A model generated the notes under the pieces. That model was given only the letters and a program-made list of their open reading frames with translations. It did no database searches and was not told the origin of the DNA. Shown piece after piece: positions 41,296 through 49,133 of a stretch of DNA of 49,133 nt. Origin of the DNA: Porphyromonadaceae bacterium (GTDB lineage: Bacteria > Bacteroidota > Bacteroidia > Bacteroidales > Paludibacteraceae). The stretch covers positions 1 through 49,133 of the forward strand of contig JAAYIT010000185.1 in assembly GCA_012523295.1 (NCBI GenBank), read 5' to 3'. The translations under genes were made by a program, and so were the position numbers. Each line of letters opens with the position of its first letter. Position 1 is the stretch's first letter.

Positions 41296-43962
41296 ATGAG
41301 AAAATTACTTACATTATTTTTAGGGCTGTTTATTACAGTCGCTTTTGTATCTTCCCAGGAATACTGGAACAGATATTTTATAGACGAGGACTTTGAAGGA
41401 GCTACAATGATGCCATCAGCATTTACAGAACGAAGCGGAGGTTCCGGAGGTTCTTCTGCCGTTTTTGGAAGAAATGCAGGTGTCGAAGTGAAAGATGGTC
41501 ATGTAGTTTATACCGGTGGTTCCGGAGGTGGAAACCGCGGAGCTGAATTAGCTGTTACACCGATTAGTGATAAACCAACTGTATTTGTTGAGTTTGACTG
41601 GGATTCTGAGGGAGCTCAAGTAGGACCTAAAAACGCGACAGCAGTTTACCTGCTTGGTAGCAATCCGGTACTTGCCGATGATGAAACTGCAAATGATGAT
41701 GCTATTTTGGTAATCTATGCCGTTGGGACATCCGGAAAACTTCACGTATGGAATAAAGATATTTCACCCGAAACACCACGTGTATTTGGACAAGGTGGTG
41801 GTTTATTGAGAATGACTCAAAGAGAGGAAGGTACAGAAATTATTAATCTGACAGATTCAATTAACGAAGCTTCAATAACCAATGTGGATTTTGCTGTAGG
41901 AAGCGCATATCATATCTTGGCAGAAATTGATTTTACAACTAAAAAAATTGTTTCATTGACAATCACAGATTTGGAAAATCCGGTAAATACCGAAACTATT
42001 TCTGACTTACCATTTATTGATGATGCAGCAACGGATATCGCCAGAATTGGGATTAACCAATCAAGAAGTACTCCTCACGGAAATGGTAATACCGTTCAGA
42101 CAATGGCGTTAACTTTAGATAATATTCAGGTATATGAAAAAGTATTGTCATTGGGTAGAGCTGATGTTACAATTCTTTATCAAGATTTAGATGGTGGAGA
42201 AGCCAAAGCGCAACGTGTAGTTCCACAACAAGAGGTTGGATTAGAGTACTACTTATTGGCATCTGATAAAGAAACATTCGTCGCGAATGGAAATTATTAC
42301 GCTTTTGATCAATCTGCAAGTACTGATAGTGTAGAAGTTGAATTGAATACCGGGGCGACTTTGATTGCTAAATTTAAGAAAACCGCCGCTACTACAGGAA
42401 CTTACACTTGGACAGGTGAAGGTGAATTCTGGAATCAGCTTGATGATAATTTCACTACAGACAACACGAACAGATTAGCGTATCAAAATACCAATGCGGT
42501 AGCTTTTTCAAAAGCAGATGCTCCGATAAAAGAAGTGAACTTAAATGATGACTTGGACTTAGGAGAAGCAGATGTTACCATATCAGCTGCAGATTACGTG
42601 ATTAAAGGCGCGGGAAGTATCAAAGGTACCGGAAAAGTTGTGGTTAATGAATCTGCCGATATTGGATTTAAGAACCATTTAGAAGGCGGTGTTGAACTCA
42701 ATGCAGGAACATTAAGAGTTTCTCACGCTGAGGCTGCAAATCTGTTTACCGTAAAAGACGGTGTAACATTAGATATGGCGCCAAATGTTTCATACAATAA
42801 ACCTATTACAGGATCTGGAGGAGCTCTTACGATTATTCCATCTTCGCAAGTTGATTATTCTTCGGATATCTCCGGAGTAGATGAAGTGAATTACATACTT
42901 CAAGTTAAAGGAAATCAATCAGGCTATTCATATTCTCAAATGCCGAGAATGAATAACAATGTAAACGGCGCGACGATAAATGTAACTACTGTTGTTGGTG
43001 ATACTACTTATTTCGGAACAACGATTGATCATACGAATTCAAAAATAGTATTGGGAGACCATGTTTACTATGTTCATAACGAAAATCCACCAAACTCAGG
43101 TGACGTAACTGCACACAGACATATTGGAGCTTTATCTTCTACTTCAGAAACTTCAGGAGTATTTGGCGCAGCTCTAAGGGTTACTCATTATTATATCGGA
43201 GGATTAAATACAGACGAAGTATTTGCAGGAACATTCAATGAAAAAGGTGATAATCCTAAGTTGTTTATCTCTAAAGTAGGTAAAGGAAGCTGGACGCTTA
43301 CCGGTAACAGCACGGATTTTGCAGGAAACTTTTATGTAGTTGACGGAAAACTAATTGTTGATGGTTCATTGTTTGCACCTACTTTTGAAGGTGTAGATGA
43401 AAGAGTTTTCAATGTTGCTGATACAGCTACTGTAGCCGGAATCGGTTCAATCAATATACCAAGTGCTGTAATTGATGGAACGATAGAAGGAAGTCTTAAT
43501 TTCAGTAATAGCGTTGACTTAGGTCCGACATCAAAAACTGTGATTAGAATTAATGGTGAAACATCTGATAAAATAACTGCCGGTGGTGACTTCTATTATG
43601 GAGGAACACTTCAGGTAATTGTTGATGCTTTACCCGGAAATCCTGTAGATTTCAAGATTATTGATGCTCCAAATTACTATGAAGCAGATGGTGAAGGAGG
43701 TGATTTATATGGATTTAACTCCGTGGTATTGCCTTCAGAAAACTGGTCATTTGATTTCTTCTCAGGCGTGCTAACCTACAAAGGTGGTGATACGGGTGTT
43801 AAGGGAATTGATTTCAGCAAAGAAATTGAATCTATTAACTACTTTGACCTGACAGGTAAAAAAGTTAAAGAAAACCATCATGGATTTGTAATTGTAAAAG
43901 TTAAATATACCGATGGTACAAGTGGTGTGTTCAAAACTTTTAATAAATACGAAAATAAATAA
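41296..43962 (+). CDS. Large secreted protein with autotransporter-type beta repeats
   Basis: An 888-aa exported protein, signal LFLGLFITVAFVSSQ. Residues about 20-285 form a lectin/laminin-G-like beta domain (DEDFEGATMMPSAFTER, VFVEFDWDSEG, LDNIQVYEKVLSLG). A second beta domain (about 288-370) contains VTILYQDLDGGEAKAQRVV. Then comes a beta-helical part with autotransporter-associated strand repeats (ISKVGKGSWTLTGNSTDFAG, YVVDGKLIVDGSL). The tail is EIESINYFDLTGKKVKENHH then GFVIVKVKYTDGT, which looks like a short secretion/sorting tail but not the standard T9SS type A domain. There is no recognisable catalytic motif. It has its own promoter candidate and a terminator, and sits between two PL11 genes whose repeat modules it shares, so a substrate-binding or surface-scaffold role is plausible. 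Confidence 0.7.
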   Translation: MRKLLTLFLGLFITVAFVSSQEYWNRYFIDEDFEGATMMPSAFTERSGGSGGSSAVFGRNAGVEVKDGHVVYTGGSGGGNRGAELAVTPISDKPTVFVEFDWDSEGAQVGPKNATAVYLLGSNPVLADDETANDDAILVIYAVGTSGKLHVWNKDISPETPRVFGQGGGLLRMTQREEGTEIINLTDSINEASITNVDFAVGSAYHILAEIDFTTKKIVSLTITDLENPVNTETISDLPFIDDAATDIARIGINQSRSTPHGNGNTVQTMALTLDNIQVYEKVLSLGRADVTILYQDLDGGEAKAQRVVPQQEVGLEYYLLASDKETFVANGNYYAFDQSASTDSVEVELNTGATLIAKFKKTAATTGTYTWTGEGEFWNQLDDNFTTDNTNRLAYQNTNAVAFSKADAPIKEVNLNDDLDLGEADVTISAADYVIKGAGSIKGTGKVVVNESADIGFKNHLEGGVELNAGTLRVSHAEAANLFTVKDGVTLDMAPNVSYNKPITGSGGALTIIPSSQVDYSSDISGVDEVNYILQVKGNQSGYSYSQMPRMNNNVNGATINVTTVVGDTTYFGTTIDHTNSKIVLGDHVYYVHNENPPNSGDVTAHRHIGALSSTSETSGVFGAALRVTHYYIGGLNTDEVFAGTFNEKGDNPKLFISKVGKGSWTLTGNSTDFAGNFYVVDGKLIVDGSLFAPTFEGVDERVFNVADTATVAGIGSINIPSAVIDGTIEGSLNFSNSVDLGPTSKTVIRINGETSDKITAGGDFYYGGTLQVIVDALPGNPVDFKIIDAPNYYEADGEGGDLYGFNSVVLPSENWSFDFFSGVLTYKGGDTGVKGIDFSKEIESINYFDLTGKKVKENHHGFVIVKVKYTDGTSGVFKTFNKYENK

Positions 43963-43984
43963 TAGAGTAATTATTTAAATAAAA

Positions 43985-44026
43985 ATGTCCCTTTGCGGAA
44001 AACCTTTCCGAAAGGGGCATTTTTTT
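43985..44026 (+). terminator. Rho-independent terminator
   Basis: TGTCCCTTTGCGGAAA pairs with TTTCCGAAAGGGGCA (one bulge, one G-T pair) and is followed by seven T. This is the strongest terminator in the window and it separates the 888-aa gene from the last PL11 gene. Confidence 0.85.
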
Positions 44027-44084
44027 AAAAACTTAAAAACTACTTTTTCTACACAGTGTATTTGATCTTAAATACAACCCGATT

Positions 44085-47000
44085 ATGAAAAAATTCATTC
44101 GACTTTTAATCGTATTCTCACTTGTTGTTATTCCATTCCTTTTTAATGGACAACTTTCCGCACAACGAAAAATGGAATACCTTGATAGAGGAGTAGTCGC
44201 TGTAAAAAACAATTCTGGCGGTTATTTTATCAGTTGGAGATACCTGGCTCAGGATCCCGAAGATGTGCTTTATAATGTGTATGCTCAACTTAGAGGAGGC
44301 ACGTATGTGAAATTAAACCCGGAACCTCTTTCTGTTACAAATCTAACAGCCACATCGTCACAACTTGGAGCAGGAGGAAAAGTTTATGTTACTACCGTAA
44401 TTGATGGAGTCGAAGGGAGTCCGAGCAAGGAGTTCTCTCTCCCAACACGAGGATATACAACTCTTTATCGCAGCGCTTTCTTGGATATTACTTACGACCC
44501 GGCGAAAGATGGATTAGAGCTGCACAAGTATTCTACAAAATTTATTTGGCCTGCTGACTTAGATGGTGATGGAGAGTATGATTATGTTGTTGACAGACTT
44601 TCTACCGATGGAACGAATACGCATAAAGTGCAAGGTTACCTTCGGGATGGAACATTATTGTGGACAATTGACATGGGGCCCAACGTGCCGATTTCTCAAG
44701 GACACAACGATATGGTGATTGCATATGATATGGATGGCGACAACAAGGCCGAAGTAATCATTAAAAGCAGCGACGGAACAGTCTTTGCGAACGGAAAAGG
44801 TGTAAATGGAATAGATGCGCCTTATGATTCAGATGGAGATGGAATTGTGAATTATGATTTGCAAAACACCAGAAATCAACCTCACTACATTACGGTAATT
44901 GATGGACTTACCGGAATTGAGAAAAATACAATTGCCATGAAGCTCCCTTCAAATTATACCCGAGATAACAAGGCGAGTTTTATGGGGACAGAATACAGCA
45001 GTCTGAATGGACATATGGGAATTTTATACTTGGATGGTAAGCGTCCGAGTGTAGGATATGTTTACTTGACACGCACCTTAGATAAACAGCATTGGTACTA
45101 CGCCTCAACGTACGGATATGATAAAAATGGATCTCTCGTAAACTGGTGGAACTGGGAGCGTGGACTCACGCCGGCTGCCGAGGGACACGGTATTCGGGTA
45201 GCCGACGTAACTTTGGATGGGCGGGATGAACTGCTTGACATAGGTTATGGATTAAAATACGATGGAACTTTGGCATTTAATGCGAATATAAGTCATGGTG
45301 ACCGATTCCGTACAGGTGATTTAAATCCTGAGCGACCGGGACTTGAAACTTTTGCCATTCAACAAAATGCTCCAAGTATGCTTGGGCAGTTAATTTATGA
45401 CGCGGCTACCGGTGAGGCTATCCATAAGTATTATCTTTCATCTGTTGGTGATGTTGGTAGAGGTGAGTGTATGGATATTGACCCAACTCGTATCGGGTAT
45501 GAATTCTGGTCAACAATGCCCAATATCTATGATGCGCAAGGAAATATTTTATTTGAAGGGAACGCGCCTTTCCCGCATGAGGGAGTTTGGTGGGATGGAG
45601 AATTAGATCGAGAAGATCTCTCCTCGCCGGATGGGAACGGATTTAATGCAGACGTCAGAAAATTTGTCAGATCCAATCGTGCATTCTCGAATCGGCTTAT
45701 TGAATTTGCAAAAATGACGAATTATACGGTTAAGTCCGAATATGGAGTAAGACCGGCCTTTTTTGGAGATATCATCGGCGATTGGCGTGAAGAGGTAATA
45801 TTGGAGAAAAGGGGTTCTGTCTTAGTAAATGGAGTTTCTGTGGAAACAAATCCGGGTTTTGTCGGTTTCTCCACTGACTATCCAACGATACACCGAATTT
45901 ACTGTCTGATGCAAAATCCGGCTTATCGAAATCAAGCTACCACAAAAGGATATTATCAGTCGCCATTCCCTGATTTCTATCTCGGATATGATATGCCGAC
46001 CCCACCCATTCCGCCAATTCATACCGCGAAGTTGACTTGGGATTCGGGTACTGCGTTTGACTTGACTTCTCCAAACTTTGTGCTTCAAGATGATGTAACT
46101 AAGTCTGTCTTTGCAAACGGAGACGATGTGATGTTTGATATTTCAGGTGATAATTCTGCGATTATTCAAATTAATTCCGATATTGCTCCTTCTAAATTGT
46201 GGGCAATGAATCCGAAAGGGAAAGATTATGAACTCGGAGGAAGCGGTAAATTGACCGGAACAATGGAGTTAGTGAAATCTCAAAATGGAAAATTTACGCT
46301 GAACGGAAACCACAATTATACCGGTAAAACGTTGATTTCGGAAGGAATCCTTTGTCTGAATGGAAGTTCAAGCAGCGAAATCGACCTGCGGGCAAAAGGT
46401 ACTCTGATGGGAAATGTTGTGTTGAATGGCGGAATCATTCTCCACCCGGGGCTTAACGTAGAAGGTGGAAGACTTTCTCCCGGAAATGGGCTAGATTTAG
46501 GAAAAATTACGATAAATAGCACGGTTGTTCTGCCCGGTAAATCTACGCTTGAATTTGATATTAATCCTGATAATCCGAAGAAGAATGACTCGATTCATAT
46601 TAATGGAGATTTTACAGCGAACGGTGTAAATAACATTGTTATCAATGGGTCGTTGAATCCCGGAATATATTCATTGATTACCTGGACCGGAACTTTCTCC
46701 GGGTCAAAAGATAATTTTAATATCTTGGGTATTTCCGGATTGCCTGTAAGAATGCTAATAGCCGGTAATGAAATTCAATTGATAGTGGAAGAAACACGCT
46801 CTGCCTCAGATGTAATCTGGACAGGCTCTACAGATTCCAACTGGGATTATTTGACTGAAAACTTCAAAACCATCGATACACCACAACAAAATACATTCTT
46901 TGTACAAAACGACAGTGTTGTTTTCGATGATTCTGCTCTCTCCACAAGTGTAAATCTGACCGAATCTATGATCGCGAACGGTATTTATGTGAATAACAAT

Positions 47001-48773
47001 ACAAAATCGTACATATTTACAGGAGCAGGCGGAATAGGAGGGACCGGAGGATTTGTAAAAGAAGGAAAAGGATTACTTGACTTAGGAAATATCCAAAGCA
47101 CTTACACCGGAAAAACTCTATTTACAAATTCATTAGTACGAGTTAGTGGACTAAATCAATCTTCAGTTGCCGGTGTTCTCGGACAAGCTTCTGTAAATCC
47201 GGCAAACTGGGTTATGACCGATTCACGCTTGATAGTGGACGCCGTCAATTCAAATACCGATAGGGGATTAACCATACAAGGTACGGATACTATTGATGTG
47301 CCGCGTTCCAATGGAGTCGTATCCATTACCGGGATTGTTACGGGAAGCGGAGGCTTGGTGAAAGAAGGAGCCGGACAATTGAACTTGTCAAGCAGTTCGC
47401 CTAACTCATATAGCGGTGAAACTGTAATAAAAGGAGGAACTGTCGGCTTGGGAACATTAGAAATGAATAGAACCGGTTTTGGAAAAAGTGGTGTTATCAG
47501 AATGGAAAATGGCGCAAGAATCCGAATGTTCGACAACAGTGCCGATTATAACCAAAGAGCTGTCTGGTATATAACGATTCCTGAAAACAACACGGCAAGA
47601 ATTGATGCTTCCAGCCGCTGTAACATTAATGGAACTATTTCAGGGGCGGGTACTCTCAATTTTTATGTGCCCTACGTACGAAATGATTTAGTTGCAAGTG
47701 GAGCTGATTTTACGGGAACAATCAATGTAACCGGAAGAGACTTCAGAATTACAGCAAATCCAATCGCGTTCCCATTAGCTTCAATAAATCTTGGCGACAA
47801 TGTCTTTATGGGAGCTTATAGTTCTATCGGAGCTTCAGGAACAAATAATTCTCAAGTAGTAAAACTTGGCTCGTTAGCCGGAGCTGCTTCTTCAAAAGTA
47901 GGTGGAGGTAACTGGCACATAGGATCGAATAATAAAGATGCTGTGTTTGATGGCTCAATACTTCCGGGAGCAACGGTTACCAAATTAGGTACAGGCTCTT
48001 GGACACTTACAAATGCATCTACCACAACGAACTCATTTGTAGTCTCTGATGGTACTCTTGTTGTTAGAAATAGAATTGGCGGAGCTACCGGAACCGGAAC
48101 ATTGAGCGTTAGAAACTCGGCTTCATTAATCGGAACGGGAACTCTTGACGGAAATGTGTTGATGACCAATTCATCTGTTGTAATGCCGGGGTTAACCGAA
48201 ACGAACTTCGGAATTCTCAATTTCAATAAGAACTTGACGCTTACTCCTAATACTACAGCGATTATCAAAGTCGGATCTTCCTCCAACGACAAACTAAAAG
48301 TCGGCGGAATTCTTTACCTGAACGGAACGCTTGATATGAGGAATTTAGGCGGTTTGGTATGGGCAGATGGAATGGAGTTTAAGATTTTCGAAGCTCCGAA
48401 TATCACCGGTAATTTCTCAACTATTCTGCCTGAAACTCCGGGAGATAATCTGATTTGGGATACAAGCAGAATCAACGAAGGAATTATCGCGGTTAAAACT
48501 CCGTCAAGTGTAAAAAGAATCGACGCTTCGCAAGTGAGCATCTATCCGCAACCTGTTGGAGACTTCTGTTTTGTGTCAATAGAAAATGAAAATGCCGCTT
48601 CTGTTTTAGTTGAAGTTTTCAACTCAAATGGATCAAGAGAGATTGTTAAGTCTGAAGTACTCGGAACAAATCAGATTAAACTGAATGTTTCGAACCTTTC
48701 CGAAGGAGTCTATTTAATAAGACTTACAAACTCAGAAAATGCAATTTTCACACAGAAAATTATAAAAGAATAA
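44085..48773 (+). CDS. 1562-aa PL11 lyase fused to autotransporter-type repeats and T9SS domain
   Basis: A very large secreted protein. After the signal peptide comes a PL11 propeller (about 28-635): YLDRGVVAVKNNSGGYFISW, PADLDGDGEYDYVVDRLS, YDMDGDNKAEVIIKSSDGT, VADVTLDGRDELLDIGYG, HGDRFRTGDLNPERPGLE, GVWWDGELDREDL, DWREEVILEKRGS and TIHRIYCLMQNPAYR. It is more divergent than the other two PL11 copies. Residues about 645-1480 are a beta-helical stalk with at least four autotransporter-associated repeats (GKFTLNGNHNYTGKTLISEG, GTGGFVKEGKGLLDLGN, GSGGLVKEGAGQLNLSSSS, VTKLGTGSWTLTNAS). Residues about 1483-1562 are a T9SS type A domain (VSIYPQPVGDFCFVSI, LSEGVYLIRLTNSE, FTQKIIKE). The design suggests a lyase displayed on or shed from the surface at the end of a long stalk; that is inference. 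Confidence 0.92.
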   Translation: MKKFIRLLIVFSLVVIPFLFNGQLSAQRKMEYLDRGVVAVKNNSGGYFISWRYLAQDPEDVLYNVYAQLRGGTYVKLNPEPLSVTNLTATSSQLGAGGKVYVTTVIDGVEGSPSKEFSLPTRGYTTLYRSAFLDITYDPAKDGLELHKYSTKFIWPADLDGDGEYDYVVDRLSTDGTNTHKVQGYLRDGTLLWTIDMGPNVPISQGHNDMVIAYDMDGDNKAEVIIKSSDGTVFANGKGVNGIDAPYDSDGDGIVNYDLQNTRNQPHYITVIDGLTGIEKNTIAMKLPSNYTRDNKASFMGTEYSSLNGHMGILYLDGKRPSVGYVYLTRTLDKQHWYYASTYGYDKNGSLVNWWNWERGLTPAAEGHGIRVADVTLDGRDELLDIGYGLKYDGTLAFNANISHGDRFRTGDLNPERPGLETFAIQQNAPSMLGQLIYDAATGEAIHKYYLSSVGDVGRGECMDIDPTRIGYEFWSTMPNIYDAQGNILFEGNAPFPHEGVWWDGELDREDLSSPDGNGFNADVRKFVRSNRAFSNRLIEFAKMTNYTVKSEYGVRPAFFGDIIGDWREEVILEKRGSVLVNGVSVETNPGFVGFSTDYPTIHRIYCLMQNPAYRNQATTKGYYQSPFPDFYLGYDMPTPPIPPIHTAKLTWDSGTAFDLTSPNFVLQDDVTKSVFANGDDVMFDISGDNSAIIQINSDIAPSKLWAMNPKGKDYELGGSGKLTGTMELVKSQNGKFTLNGNHNYTGKTLISEGILCLNGSSSSEIDLRAKGTLMGNVVLNGGIILHPGLNVEGGRLSPGNGLDLGKITINSTVVLPGKSTLEFDINPDNPKKNDSIHINGDFTANGVNNIVINGSLNPGIYSLITWTGTFSGSKDNFNILGISGLPVRMLIAGNEIQLIVEETRSASDVIWTGSTDSNWDYLTENFKTIDTPQQNTFFVQNDSVVFDDSALSTSVNLTESMIANGIYVNNNTKSYIFTGAGGIGGTGGFVKEGKGLLDLGNIQSTYTGKTLFTNSLVRVSGLNQSSVAGVLGQASVNPANWVMTDSRLIVDAVNSNTDRGLTIQGTDTIDVPRSNGVVSITGIVTGSGGLVKEGAGQLNLSSSSPNSYSGETVIKGGTVGLGTLEMNRTGFGKSGVIRMENGARIRMFDNSADYNQRAVWYITIPENNTARIDASSRCNINGTISGAGTLNFYVPYVRNDLVASGADFTGTINVTGRDFRITANPIAFPLASINLGDNVFMGAYSSIGASGTNNSQVVKLGSLAGAASSKVGGGNWHIGSNNKDAVFDGSILPGATVTKLGTGSWTLTNASTTTNSFVVSDGTLVVRNRIGGATGTGTLSVRNSASLIGTGTLDGNVLMTNSSVVMPGLTETNFGILNFNKNLTLTPNTTAIIKVGSSSNDKLKVGGILYLNGTLDMRNLGGLVWADGMEFKIFEAPNITGNFSTILPETPGDNLIWDTSRINEGIIAVKTPSSVKRIDASQVSIYPQPVGDFCFVSIENENAASVLVEVFNSNGSREIVKSEVLGTNQIKLNVSNLSEGVYLIRLTNSENAIFTQKIIKE

Positions 48774-48891
48774 AATAATTAAGGTAACTGCTCACCCCAT
48801 CTTCGGATGTGTTTGAATGCCTGTAATTAGGATTAAATAGCGTGAATTTTAGTTTTCACCCATCGCGGGGTTGTTAAGTTTTTCTTTATTT

Positions 48892-48973
48892 CAACTATTT
48901 GAAGGGTTTCCGTCAAAAGCCGTACATAGTCCAACCACTTCAAAAGTTGAAAAATCAACTTTCCAAATAGTTG
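48892..48973. repeat. Nested inverted repeat
   Basis: CAACTATTTG (48892-48901) and CAAATAGTTG (48964-48973) are perfect complements. Inside lies a second perfect pair, AAAGTTGA (48943-48950) and TCAACTTT (48955-48962). GGAATAGTTG follows again at 48982-48991. Confidence 0.65.
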
Positions 48974-49069
48974 CAGACTTTTGGAATAGTTGTAAAGGCG
49001 AATAAGAAATGCGAATCAGGGGTTAAAAAATTAAAAATTAACAAATTTAAACAATATTGTTTATAAGTT

Positions 49070-49131
49070 TCCGTTAAGGAACATAAACCGATTAATTCAC
49101 TACAATTATTCAAATTTATGTTCCCAACGGA
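49070..49131. repeat. Long imperfect inverted repeat at the window end
   Basis: TCCGTT-AA-GGAACATAAA (49070-49087) pairs with TTTATGTTCC-C-AACGGA (49115-49131): 16 base pairs with one small internal loop and a 27-base loop. It may be a terminator-like structure, an operator or the edge of a mobile element that continues beyond the window. Confidence 0.6.
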
Positions 49132-49133
49132 TA

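Larger units (their letters stand above)
48774..49133. other. Terminal intergenic region with inverted repeats
   Basis: No gene is seen in the last 360 bases. A small CATC-TTCG-GATG hairpin (about 48799-48810) and an ACCC / GGGT hairpin near 48858-48872 followed by T-rich sequence may end transcription of the large PL11 gene. Two stronger inverted repeats are listed separately. Confidence 0.45.

Noticed and set aside
1-49133. tRNA, rRNA or known riboswitch
   Set aside because: I found no cloverleaf, CCA-ended arm, rRNA segment or recognised riboswitch core by eye; a covariance-model search would be decisive.

Overview
The window looks like a chromosomal segment of a Bacteroidota bacterium, most probably of the order Bacteroidales. 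The evidence is two SusC/SusD pairs, lipoprotein signals without the usual SD-dominated starts, TAnnTTTG-type promoter candidates, and C-terminal type IX secretion (T9SS) sorting domains on two very large secreted enzymes. T9SS cargo argues against the genus Bacteroides itself. A Dysgonomonadaceae/Proteiniphilum-like or Paludibacter-like host is only a guess.

Layout. (1) 1-4000, minus strand: a DUF4230 membrane protein, a 34-aa membrane peptide too short for routine calling, a lactonase-type beta-propeller lipoprotein and a beta-CASP metallo-beta-lactamase-fold nuclease. (2) 4171-5419: a lipoprotein made of two ecotin (serine protease inhibitor) domains in tandem, then a 74-aa membrane protein. 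(3) 5731-19739: a plus-strand carbohydrate gene cluster of PL11 rhamnogalacturonan lyase, GH35, GH16-GH43 fusion, GH43, GH28, GH27, GH78-like and polysaccharide deacetylase. It fits dismantling of rhamnogalacturonan I with its galactan or arabinogalactan side chains. Its end is decaying: the second GH43 has an in-frame amber codon, the deacetylase has a one-base frameshift, and a PL11 gene survives only as its signal peptide joined to a C-terminal scrap. (4) 19871-21624: lipA and lipB, the lipoate pathway. (5) 22283-48773: a polysaccharide utilisation locus (PUL) ordered fasciclin lipoprotein, SusC, SusD, fasciclin lipoprotein, fasciclin lipoprotein, SusC, SusD, PL11 with a T9SS tail, a large autotransporter-repeat secreted protein, and a 1562-aa PL11 fused to autotransporter-type beta repeats and a T9SS tail.

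How it works together (inference). T9SS-exported PL11 enzymes cut the rhamnogalacturonan backbone outside or on the cell. SusD and probably the fasciclin/beta-sandwich lipoproteins hold the products. The two SusC porins import them. The enzymes of region 3, most with ordinary signal peptides, strip galactose, galacturonate and rhamnose. No hybrid two-component system, ECF sigma/anti-sigma pair or unsaturated-uronyl hydrolase (GH88/GH105) is present, so regulation and the last degradative step are elsewhere.

The most unusual signal is a dispersed element of about 93 bp, present in six copies, which ends exactly at the ATGAAA start of four unrelated genes (DUF4230, the MBL nuclease, susD, PL11). 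It carries a conserved 24-29 codon leader ORF (MKQPFKI...NGVFH...) and also occurs as head-to-tail tandems joined at that same ATGAAA. Two other short dispersed repeats were found: a 51-bp element in opposite orientations and a 90-bp element with a perfect 12-bp-stem hairpin.
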